A stretch of 6,917 nt of DNA from Christensenella sp. UBA1252 (GCA_002308575.1 DBVY01000034.1:483-7399); one strand, 5' to 3'; positions 1 to 5,738 are shown, numbered from the stretch's first letter. The notes: generated by a model not told the origin, from the sequence alone. Program-made: numbers and translations.

Positions 1-1695
1 TTCGACGAGTTCAAAGAGGCGTATGAAAACGAATTGAAGAGCAGTAACCGCTCCACGAAATCGGTCGAAAACATCGACACCGTCAACATCGTTTCCGAGC
101 CTGCGAAACTGACCTACGAAGTGGGTGATTCTTCCTTGAACCTGAACGGACTCAAAGTTTCCGTGACCTATAAGGACGGAACGACCGTCGATCTCGAAAG
201 AAGCGAGTATACCGTGACCGGCTTTAAGAGCGAAGAAGCGACCAAAGAGCAGGAGATCAGCGTAACGTTCGGAAGCGTATCCGCAACGTTTAACGTCGAG
301 ATCGTCAAAGCGAAGCCCTCGCGTCCGGCTATGCCCAAGGACGAAGAAGAAGAGGAAGAAACCACCGAGCTTCCCGCTCTCTTCGAAGTCGATCTCGATC
401 AAAAGATCGCCGACGCGAAAGCCGCCGGGGATAACGACACCTTTAAGGCGCTGAAAGAGGCGAAGCGCAGAATGGAAAAACAAATGGAAACCAATTACCG
501 CACGTTTTCCTATTACTATCTGACGCAGTTGAAGACGCAAGCCATCGACACCGTTGAGGAATCGATCGGAAAAACAGCGAGCGTTACCGGCGCGGACATC
601 CTCGAGAAATACACGAAAGAACTCGAAGACCAAAAGAATGCGCTCGTTCTCGGAACCACGACCTATTCTTCCGCGATCGACGGAACGGGCGAAAAGACGC
701 AAATCGTTCATAAGGACGGAGAGTATTTCTACGTCCAACACGTCCTCTTCAAGATCACGGACGATCTGCAAGCGAAATACGACGCGTTTAAGAACGAAAA
801 GAATGCGAACGCCGACGCGCTCGAAACGTATTTGAACAGTTTGATCGATCAGGTCGGCGTTTACGTTTCCAACGTCGAGTACGATAAGGACGCTTCCTGC
901 GAAGAAGAAAGCTGTACCTGCGTCGCTTGCGAGAATTACAAGGGCGAGAACCCCGGCGTTTGCACGGATGAGAACTGCACCTGCGTCAAGTGCCCGAACA
1001 AGAGATATATCAACGAAGAATTCGCAACCGAGCATAACATCGGCGTTGCGGATGTGAACGAGGACGGAACGATCAATTTGCACGCCGTAATCAACGCGAT
1101 GTACGCCGATTTGGGCAGCGTTACGAACGCGTCCACGCAGGCGGACAGAAAAGCCATCGTGGAGAAATTCCGCAAGTGGATCTATATGTGTAACGAGGAT
1201 CCCGGTGTGTTTACGAACTTTACGGACGGAAAGATCGGATATGCCTCCACGGCTATGGATGATTTTGCCGAGAACTTCGTCGCTCTTTCCAACGCGCTCG
1301 CGTACGGCGACGCGGCTGAAAAAGCGGAATGGAACGTCGTCGGCGAAGGCGTCGGTTCTTACGGTTATTGCTACACCTCGTTCGGTATCCACGTGATCAT
1401 GTTGACGGGCTATGCGTTCGATAAAGACGCGGCGACCGATCTCGGCGACGATTATTACGCAATTCCCTCGACTGCCGTTACCGACATTTGGGATTACAAA
1501 GCGGCGACCGAAGAAGGCGAGCTGGACGAAGGCACGTTGGCTTGCTACCTGAAAGACGCGCTTCTCGAAGAGAAGAAGAGCGGGCTGACAGGCGAATTCA
1601 AGAAAGACTTCTATCAAAACGAAATGAAAACGGACGCGAAGATCACCTACCACGGCAAGACCTACAAAGATTTGATCAAAGCCTATCAACAATAA
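1..1695 (+). CDS. Parvulin-like peptidyl-prolyl isomerase with Ig-like domain (5' partial)
   Basis: The frame is open from base 1 to the TAA at 1693-1695, giving 564 codons. The N-terminus lies outside the window, so the in-frame TTG at 34 is not taken as a start. Numbering from the first window codon, residues about 28-102 form a bacterial Ig-like beta domain (EPAKLTYEVGD, VSVTYKDGTTV, ISVTFGSVSATFNVEIV). An acidic linker (six consecutive Glu) follows at about 115-120, then a charged helical stretch. Residues about 241-253 (YFYVQHVLFKI) and about 460-470 (SFGIHVIMLTG) resemble the first and last core strands of a parvulin/PpiC domain. Between them, a segment like IYMCNEDPGVFTNFTDG resembles the usual middle of such foldases, but the domain is swollen by a Cys-rich insertion (300-331). 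Family knowledge: such proteins are usually surface-anchored PrsA-type foldases. Export is inferred, because the signal peptide is not visible. The domain family is fairly sure; substrate and localisation are not. Confidence 0.72.
   Translation, partial: FDEFKEAYENELKSSNRSTKSVENIDTVNIVSEPAKLTYEVGDSSLNLNGLKVSVTYKDGTTVDLERSEYTVTGFKSEEATKEQEISVTFGSVSATFNVEIVKAKPSRPAMPKDEEEEEETTELPALFEVDLDQKIADAKAAGDNDTFKALKEAKRRMEKQMETNYRTFSYYYLTQLKTQAIDTVEESIGKTASVTGADILEKYTKELEDQKNALVLGTTTYSSAIDGTGEKTQIVHKDGEYFYVQHVLFKITDDLQAKYDAFKNEKNANADALETYLNSLIDQVGVYVSNVEYDKDASCEEESCTCVACENYKGENPGVCTDENCTCVKCPNKRYINEEFATEHNIGVADVNEDGTINLHAVINAMYADLGSVTNASTQADRKAIVEKFRKWIYMCNEDPGVFTNFTDGKIGYASTAMDDFAENFVALSNALAYGDAAEKAEWNVVGEGVGSYGYCYTSFGIHVIMLTGYAFDKDAATDLGDDYYAIPSTAVTDIWDYKAATEEGELDEGTLACYLKDALLEEKKSGLTGEFKKDFYQNEMKTDAKITYHGKTYKDLIKAYQQ
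898..993 (+). repeat. Duplicated CX4CXCX2C cysteine motif inside the parvulin-like protein
   Basis: Two copies of C-x4-C-x-C-x2-C occur 63 bp (21 residues) apart within the upstream gene. The cysteine codons are at 898, 913, 919, 928 and at 961, 976, 982, 991. Both copies contain the core CTCV, and the nucleotide sequence around the core is also similar (ctgyacctgcgtc), which suggests internal duplication. Eight cysteines in 32 residues with this spacing look like a metal-binding or multiply disulfide-bonded knot. Which of the two applies cannot be decided from sequence. Confidence 0.85.
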
Positions 1696-1708
1696 TCAAA
1701 ACGAAAAG

Positions 1709-1734
1709 AAGCCGGCTTGATCGCCGGCTTTTTT
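1709..1734 (+). terminator. Intrinsic terminator of the parvulin-like gene
   Basis: A perfect 8-bp stem AAGCCGGC (1709-1716) / GCCGGCTT (1723-1730) encloses the 6-nt loop TTGATC. A T-run (1729-1734) follows directly. It starts 14 bp after the stop codon at 1695 and ends 26 bp before the next start codon. Confidence 0.93.
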
Positions 1735-1760
1735 GGAAGTGTTTTTTGCGAGGACGGAAC

Positions 1761-2324
1761 ATGGGAAAATACGAGGACAGAGAGTTTAACGGCGGAAAGG
1801 ATTTTACCGAAACGACGACCGAATGCGATTACGTCTATAAGGGTAGGATCCTCCATCTTCGAAACGACTTGATCAAACTGCCGAACGGAAAGGCGTCGCA
1901 GCGCGAATTCATCGAGCATCGGGGCGGTGTCGCCGTTCTTGCCGTTACGGACGACGGCTTTGTGCCGCTCGTTCGCCAATTCCGTTATCCGCTCGGTGCC
2001 CACGTTTGGGAGATCCCCGCGGGAAAACTCGAAATCGGCGAAAATCCGGACGACGCGATCCGTCGCGAACTTGTGGAAGAAGCGGGGCTGAAAGCCGAGT
2101 CGATCACGTCGCTCGGCGCGTTTTACCCAACCGTCGGGTACAGCAACGAGATCATTCGCCTGTACCTCGCGAAAGGTTTAACCTACGTCGGCGCCAAGCC
2201 GGACGAGGACGAGTTTTTGGAAATTAAATATTTCCCGATCGACGAGTTGCGCAAGAAGTGCCTGTCGGGGGAAATAACGGATAGTAAGACTATCATTGCA
2301 ATCTTCAAATACTTCAATCTTTAA
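1761..2324 (+). CDS. nudF: NUDIX hydrolase, ADP-ribose pyrophosphatase (NudF-like)
   Basis: This 187-aa protein has a perfect Nudix box (G-x5-E-x7-REU-xEE-xGU) at residues 88-110: G88, E94, R102, E103, E106, E107, G109. Upstream are the family features LPNGKASQREF (40-50) and GGVAVLAVTDDG (55-66), then VRQFRYPLG and EIPAGKLE, all typical of the ADP-ribose pyrophosphatase branch. FYPTVGYSNE (121-130) sits where ADPRases carry their substrate-selecting Pro/Gly loop, and PDEDEF (147-152) is the usual acidic segment. The enzyme would hydrolyse ADP-ribose to AMP and ribose 5-phosphate in the cytoplasm, using Mg2+ bound by the Nudix glutamates. The ATG at 1761 is chosen because GAGGA (1750-1754) lies 6 nt upstream and the length matches the family (about 185 aa). 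The frame stays open upstream into the preceding gene, but that part runs through the terminator and is not homologous. No separate promoter is evident in the 26-bp gap. Confidence 0.93.
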   Translation: MGKYEDREFNGGKDFTETTTECDYVYKGRILHLRNDLIKLPNGKASQREFIEHRGGVAVLAVTDDGFVPLVRQFRYPLGAHVWEIPAGKLEIGENPDDAIRRELVEEAGLKAESITSLGAFYPTVGYSNEIIRLYLAKGLTYVGAKPDEDEFLEIKYFPIDELRKKCLSGEITDSKTIIAIFKYFNL

Positions 2325-2488
2325 CGGCTTTGTATATTGCGCAAATACTTTGTTTCTGACTGCGGGGCGGCGAAATCACGTACATCGGGGTCCCCGAAAA
2401 ACAAAATGTTTTTTGGGGTGTCATGGAGTACGCTCAATCGCCGCCCCTTGTCGTGCCTCGTATTTGCGCATCAATCTCCAAAGCCGTT
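2323..2488. repeat. 166-bp nested imperfect palindrome (possible dispersed repeat or structured RNA)
   Basis: Several complementary arms are arranged concentrically. AACGGCTTTG (2323-2332) pairs with 2479-2488; TGCGCAAATAC (2338-2348) with 2460-2470; GGGGCGGCGA (2364-2373) with 2438-2447; CGTAC (2379-2383) with 2428-2432. The apical hairpin is CCCCGAAAAAC (2392-2402) with 2408-2418, including one G-T pair, around a 5-nt loop. A second local palindrome, TCGGGG-T-CCCCGA, overlaps the apical hairpin and would compete with it. The outermost arm starts inside the nudF stop codon. There is no T-run after the closing arm, so this is not an ordinary terminator. It could be a miniature transposable element, a dispersed intergenic repeat or a structured 3'UTR RNA. 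I see no coding sense in it. Confidence 0.7.
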
Positions 2489-2612
2489 TATTATGAGTCG
2501 TTTCGATAATGAATTCGAGTATTCTTTGATTTGTTTTTACTGCGAACGAGGAGAAGATTTTCTTAGGCGATCGCTCCGCGAGAGAACGATTGGGAATATT
2601 ATTATTCTCCGT
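2489..2612. other. Spacer between the two palindromic elements, no gene seen
   Basis: This stretch is AT-richer than the two flanking structures. It holds only short local hairpins, such as TCGC-tcc-GCGA near 2571-2581 and GAATA-ttat-TATTC near 2594-2607. No RBS-supported reading frame on either strand resembles a protein family. With the two palindromes it completes the 414-bp gene-free interval between nudF and spo0A. Confidence 0.5.
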
Positions 2613-2737
2613 GCGAGGGCGTAGAACGGCGGGGAGGCGAGCGCTCTCCGAGTAGACGGGCGGGCGCATACTATGCGTATGTAACCGCTCGGCGCCGAGG
2701 TAGTTAGCGAAGCATACGTGCCGTTCTACGCCCTCGC
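2613..2737. repeat. 125-bp element with perfect 18-bp terminal inverted repeats
   Basis: GCGAGGGCGTAGAACGGC (2613-2630) is the exact reverse complement of 2720-2737. The interior is GC-rich and full of smaller palindromes: GAGCGCTC (2639-2646) inside a GGAG/CTCC stem (2633-2636 with 2646-2649), CATAC-tatgc-GTATG (2667-2681), and the 12-bp palindrome CTCGGCGCCGAG (2688-2699). CATACG recurs at 2713-2718 and could pair with CGTATG (2676-2681) instead. The right arm ends one base from the spo0A stop codon. No U-tract follows on the spo0A strand, and I see no target-site duplication. It could be a MITE-like element or a 3'-end structure that terminates or stabilises spo0A mRNA. Confidence 0.7.
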
Positions 2738-2738
2738 T

Positions 2739-3494
2739 TTATGCGCATTCGATCAGCATCTTATCTGCGACCAGAGCAATAAATTCCCCATTCGTCGGTT
2801 TCTCGTTCCCCGAGTACACTTTCACGCCGAAGATTTGATTGATATTCTCGATCTTTCCCTTGTTCCAAGCGACCTCGATCGCGTGGCGGATCGCGCGTTC
2901 GACCTTGCTGGCGGACGTATCGAAACGGTCGGCGACTTCGGGATAAAGGCGTTTCGTGATGCTGTTGATGATATCGGGGCAAGCAACCGCCATTTTGATC
3001 GCTTCGCGCAAGAATTGATACCCTTTGATATGCGCGGGGATGCCGACGGAAATGAAGATGTTCGTGATGCGTTCGTCGAGCATCCTGTTTTGAACGAGGC
3101 GCAGGGTTCTGGGTTCTGCGACGGCGTTTTCGAAAAGCTCGTCGATTCGGTTTTTCAAAGAAAGGAAACTCACGGGTTTGAGCATAAAGTGGCTGGCGCC
3201 GTTTTTGATCGCGCGCGAAGCGTATTCGTCGCCGGCGATGCCGGAAAGGACGATGAATTTGGCTTTCGATCCTCCGAGTCGCGCTTCGCTCATGACTTCG
3301 AAGCCGTCCGTTTCGGGCAGGATCATATCGAGGATCACGAGGTCGGGCTCGCATTTCAATATTTCTTTTACGCCTTCGCTGCCGCTTTCCGCCGTTCCTA
3401 CCACTTTATAGCCTCTTTCACCCGCGAAGAAGAATTTGACAGACGAAGAAAATTCGGGATCGTCGTCAACGATTACGATACTGATGTCTTTCAT
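2739..3494 (-). CDS. spo0A: Spo0A, sporulation master response regulator
   Basis: This 251-aa protein has a receiver domain (about 1-122) and a Spo0A-type DNA-binding domain (about 140-248). Receiver residues visible are D10/D11 in the acidic pocket, phospho-acceptor D56 in VILDMILP, S84 at the conserved Thr/Ser position, and K105 in FMLKP. The effector domain is highly recognisable: GIPAHIKGYQFLREAI (151-166), SITKRLYPEVADRF (178-191), the signature VERAIRHAIEVAW (198-210) and KPTNGEFIALVADK (232-245). Phosphorylated Spo0A binds 0A boxes and commits the cell to sporulation and stationary-phase programmes. The ATG at 3494 has AAGGAG (complement of 3501-3506) 6 nt upstream. The protein is slightly shorter than the Bacillus subtilis form (267 aa), mainly through a shorter interdomain linker and C-terminus. 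It appears monocistronic, separated from rubredoxin by a terminator. The frequently seen neighbour spoIVB is not in the window. Confidence 0.96.
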   Translation of the reverse strand: MKDISIVIVDDDPEFSSSVKFFFAGERGYKVVGTAESGSEGVKEILKCEPDLVILDMILPETDGFEVMSEARLGGSKAKFIVLSGIAGDEYASRAIKNGASHFMLKPVSFLSLKNRIDELFENAVAEPRTLRLVQNRMLDERITNIFISVGIPAHIKGYQFLREAIKMAVACPDIINSITKRLYPEVADRFDTSASKVERAIRHAIEVAWNKGKIENINQIFGVKVYSGNEKPTNGEFIALVADKMLIECA

Positions 3495-3555
3495 TTTGGA
3501 CTCCTTATTCTATAAAATCATCGAAAAAGCCCGGGAATCTTTCTTTTCGGATACA

Positions 3556-3584
3556 AGTTTAGCACGAATTTTGAACGTTAGCAA
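3556..3584 (-). promoter_or_regulatory. Candidate sigma-A promoter of spo0A
   Basis: On the minus strand, -35 TTGCTA (3579-3584) and -10 TAAACT (3556-3561) are separated by 17 nt. The -10 is preceded by TG-C, making an extended -10 (TGCTAAACT). It lies about 60 bp upstream of the spo0A start. Both hexamers are imperfect (4/6 each), so the call rests on spacing and the extended -10. Confidence 0.45.
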
Positions 3585-3677
3585 CAAAAAAACAGCTATT
3601 TTCGAACAAAAAAGTGCCGTTTTTGTCGATTTTTTGAATTTTGTACAAAATTATGAATTTTGAACGAATTTTGAACG
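3566..3677. repeat. Four copies of GAATTTTGAAC(G) upstream of spo0A
   Basis: Exact GAATTTTGAACG occurs at 3566-3577, 3655-3666 and 3666-3677; the last two overlap by one base, an 11-bp step. A variant, GAATTTTGTAC, is at 3636-3646. The first copy sits in the spacer of the proposed spo0A promoter and the others lie upstream of it. This arrangement suggests binding sites for a regulator, although simple AT-rich repetition is possible. Confidence 0.6.
3622..3630 (+). promoter_or_regulatory. Possible 0A box (Spo0A autoregulation)
   Basis: TTTGTCGAT matches 8 of 9 positions of the known 0A-box consensus TTTGTCRAA. It lies upstream of the candidate spo0A promoter. spo0A is known to be autoregulated in Bacillus. 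A single near-match in AT-rich DNA is weak evidence. Confidence 0.3.
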
Positions 3678-3690
3678 GCATGATTTTGAA

Positions 3691-3721
3691 AAAGAAGGCG
3701 AGGAAGATCCCCGCCTTTTTT
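3691..3721 (-). terminator. Terminator of the fprA-rubredoxin operon
   Basis: On the minus strand, a GGCGGGG/CCTCGCC stem (one A-C mismatch, 5-nt loop) spans 3697-3715. It is flanked by A-rich DNA on the entering side and a T-rich tail (TTCTTTTT) on the leaving side. It starts about 14 nt after the rubredoxin stop. The stem is T-flanked in both orientations, but no plus-strand gene precedes it. Confidence 0.78.
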
Positions 3722-3734
3722 CTTTCGCGTCGTT

Positions 3735-3890
3735 TTACGCCTCGGAAAATTCGTCCTTTCCCGCGCCGCAAAGCGGGCAAGCGAAGTCTTCGGGAAGATC
3801 TTCGAATTTCGTGCCGGGGGCGATGCCGTTCTCGGGATCTCCGACCGCCTCGTCGTACTCCCAGCCGCAAAGATTGCAAACGTATTTCAT
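3735..3890 (-). CDS. rub: Rubredoxin (51 aa)
   Basis: A small, complete rubredoxin, [18 protein letters not shown]...[18 protein letters not shown]. The Fe(Cys)4 ligands are C5, C8, C38 and C41 (CxxC plus CPLC). The length and the conserved [23 protein letters not shown] segment are standard for a free-standing rubredoxin. It is a one-electron carrier in the cytoplasm. Its start lies 18 bp after the stop of the flavodiiron gene, behind an excellent AGGAGG (complement of 3899-3904), so the two genes form an operon. It very probably feeds electrons to the flavodiiron protein or to other peroxide/oxygen-reducing enzymes. The ATG at 3890 is supported by the RBS and by the conserved N-terminus. 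Confidence 0.96.
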   Translation of the reverse strand: MKYVCNLCGWEYDEAVGDPENGIAPGTKFEDLPEDFACPLCGAGKDEFSEA

Positions 3891-3908
3891 TTTTTGTTCC
3901 TCCTTTTT

Positions 3909-5699
3909 TTATTTGATAGGTTCAAAGTCCGCCGCGCCGTGTTTGCAGAGCGGGCAGACGAAGTCCTCGGGAAGGGTGTCGCCTTCGTAAACGTAACCGC
4001 ATACCTTGCAGACGTAGCCTTTCTTGCCGTCGGTTTGCGGCTTCGGCTTTACGTTCTTTTGATAATAAGTATAGGTCATCGTTTCTTGGTCGCCGATCAC
4101 GCGCGCTTCGGTCACGGAGCAGATAAACATGCCGTGCGTGCCGAGGTCCACGTACGATTCGACGGCGAGCGACATTACGCTGTTGATGTATTTCGGAAGG
4201 ATCACAAGCCCGTTATCGCTGCGATAGACGTCGATCCCCTTGAATTTGTCCACCGTTCTGCCGCTGCGGAATCCGAAGTCCTCGAAAACGGAGAAGGGCG
4301 CGTCCACGGACAGGCAGTTTACGTTCATTTTGCCCGTTTGCTTGATCACGTGGTGCGAATAGTTTTGTTTGTTGATCGTAACGGCTACGCGGTTCGGCGA
4401 GCTCGTGACTTGCGAAACGGTGTTTACGATCAAACCGTTGTCCTTTTTGCCGTCGTTCGACGTAACGACGTACAGCCCGTAACCGATGTTGAAGAGCGCT
4501 TTGAAATCGCTCTTGTTCGCGGTCGAATCTTGCAGCGCGAGATAGTCCTTGCAAAGTTCGTCGGCAAGGTCGTTCAGCGCGGCTTTGGAAGCGTCGTTCA
4601 GCGCGGACGTAATGCGGACGACGGGCTCTGCGAACGTAATGTTTTTGGAATGCTCGAACATGCCTTTCATAACTTTCGCGGCGAGTGGCGCCCAGCTACC
4701 GTTTTCGATCAGAGCGATCGTGCGGTTTTGATAGCCGCGTTCAACGAGGTGCTCGATGAAGGTGCGCATAAAGGGGAAGATGTCCGCGTTATAGGTCGTC
4801 GTCGCAAGCACCAGTTTCCCGTAACGGAAGGCGTCTTCGACCGCTTCCGCCATATCTTCGCGCGCGAGATCGCAAACCACGACCTTTGGACAGCCTCTTT
4901 CTTTGAATTTCTCGGCGAGCGAGAGGACGGCGGCTTTCGTGTGCCCGTACACGGACGTATAGGCGATCATAATGCCTTCGCTTTCAACGCCGTACGAACT
5001 CCAAATGTTGTAAAGACCGAGGTAATAGGAAAGGTTTTCGGTCAAAACGGGACCGTGCAGCGGGCAGATCGTTTGGATATCGAGTGCGGCGGCTTTCTTC
5101 AAAAGCGCCTGCACCTGCGCGCCGTACTTGCCTACGATGCCGAAATAATATCTGCGCGCTTCGCAAGCCCAATCTTCCTCTTGGTCGAGAGCGCCGAACT
5201 TGCCGAATCCGTCGGCGGAGAACAAGGTTTTCGCGTACGCGTCGTAGGTGACTATAACTTCGGGCCAATGCACCATCGGCGCGGCAACGAAATGCAAAAC
5301 GTGTTTGCCGAGGGGGAGGGTATCTCCTTCCCCGACCACGATGCGGCGGTCTTCAAACTCTTTTCCGAAATAGTTTTTCATCATCGCGAACGCCTTTTGC
5401 GAGGAAACGACGGTCGCGTTCGGATAGGCTTTCAGAAAATTTACGATATTCGCGGAGTGATCGGGTTCCATATGTTGAACGATCAAATAATCGGGGGCGA
5501 CGCCGCCCGTCGCGGCGGCCACGTTGTCCAGCCATTCGTGACCGAAGCGCGCGTCCACCGTGTCCATAACCGCGATCTTATAATCTTTAACGACGTAGGA
5601 ATTATACGCCATTCCGTTCGGAACTTCGTACTGACCTTCGAACAGGTCGATCTCGTGATCGTTTACGCCAACGTAATAGATGTCGGGAGCGATATTCAT
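3909..5699 (-). CDS. fprA: Flavodiiron protein fused to flavin reductase and rubredoxin domains
   Basis: This 596-aa protein has four modules. (a) Metallo-beta-lactamase-like diiron domain, about 1-240, with all ligands present: H76-x-E78-x-D80-H81, H144, D163 and H215. (b) Flavodoxin domain, about 243-390, with FMN loop TSVYGHT (248-254). (c) Flavin reductase-like FMN-binding domain, about 396-550 (FNIGYGLYVVTS, NTVSQVTSSPNRVAVTIN). (d) C-terminal short rubredoxin, 558-596, with C564, C567, C582, C585. Flavodiiron proteins reduce O2 to water and/or NO to N2O in anaerobes. Modules c+d correspond to the separate NADH-oxidising partner Hrb described in Moorella, so this chain may carry electrons from NAD(P)H to the diiron site unaided. 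The ATG at 5699 is chosen because AAAGGAG (complement of 5705-5711) lies 5 nt upstream and the family N-terminus begins there; an in-frame upstream extension to 5816 would cross the promoter. It is the first gene of an operon with rubredoxin. Confidence 0.95.
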   Translation of the reverse strand: MNIAPDIYYVGVNDHEIDLFEGQYEVPNGMAYNSYVVKDYKIAVMDTVDARFGHEWLDNVAAATGGVAPDYLIVQHMEPDHSANIVNFLKAYPNATVVSSQKAFAMMKNYFGKEFEDRRIVVGEGDTLPLGKHVLHFVAAPMVHWPEVIVTYDAYAKTLFSADGFGKFGALDQEEDWACEARRYYFGIVGKYGAQVQALLKKAAALDIQTICPLHGPVLTENLSYYLGLYNIWSSYGVESEGIMIAYTSVYGHTKAAVLSLAEKFKERGCPKVVVCDLAREDMAEAVEDAFRYGKLVLATTTYNADIFPFMRTFIEHLVERGYQNRTIALIENGSWAPLAAKVMKGMFEHSKNITFAEPVVRITSALNDASKAALNDLADELCKDYLALQDSTANKSDFKALFNIGYGLYVVTSNDGKKDNGLIVNTVSQVTSSPNRVAVTINKQNYSHHVIKQTGKMNVNCLSVDAPFSVFEDFGFRSGRTVDKFKGIDVYRSDNGLVILPKYINSVMSLAVESYVDLGTHGMFICSVTEARVIGDQETMTYTYYQKNVKPKPQTDGKKGYVCKVCGYVYEGDTLPEDFVCPLCKHGAADFEPIK

Positions 5700-5711
5700 G
5701 CTTTCTCCTTT

Positions 5712-5730
5712 CGGGCGGAGCTTTCGCCCG
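5712..5730 (-). promoter_or_regulatory. 5'UTR hairpin just upstream of the fprA ribosome binding site
   Basis: On the minus strand CGGGCG (5725-5730) pairs with CGCCCG (5712-5717) across a 7-nt loop. The AAAGGAG Shine-Dalgarno begins immediately after the stem. The leader from the predicted start site is only about 40 nt, so this hairpin is its main structure. It may stabilise the mRNA or expose the RBS. Confidence 0.45.
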
Positions 5731-5738
5731 TTTCGTAG

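Noticed and set aside
34..36. TTG as the true start of the first gene
   Set aside because: The frame is open back to base 1, there is no RBS before it, and the region is mid-domain sequence, so the gene is truncated by the window edge.
1488..1760. In-frame upstream extension of nudF
   Set aside because: It overlaps the end of the parvulin-like gene in another frame, crosses a terminator, and is arginine-rich low-complexity sequence. The ATG at 1761 has an RBS and gives the family length.
2337..2624. 95-codon plus-strand frame across the 166-bp palindrome
   Set aside because: The palindrome explains the sequence better. There is no convincing RBS and no family resemblance. It could be revisited if the repeat proves widely conserved at the protein level.
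2613..2737. Classical intrinsic terminator for spo0A
   Set aside because: The stem is long and perfect at its base, but no U-tract follows on the spo0A strand, so it does not meet the usual definition.
2718..3515. 265-codon plus-strand frame antisense to spo0A
   Set aside because: It is a shadow of spo0A with no RBS and no recognisable protein features.
3566..3677. CRISPR-like array upstream of spo0A
   Set aside because: The repeats are only 11-12 bp, irregularly spaced, and partly overlapping, with no spacer pattern and no cas gene.
3894..5738. 614-codon open frame on the plus strand antisense to the flavodiiron gene
   Set aside because: It lies opposite a gene with complete domain homology, has no RBS, and its translation resembles no protein family. 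It results from stop-poor codon usage on the other strand.
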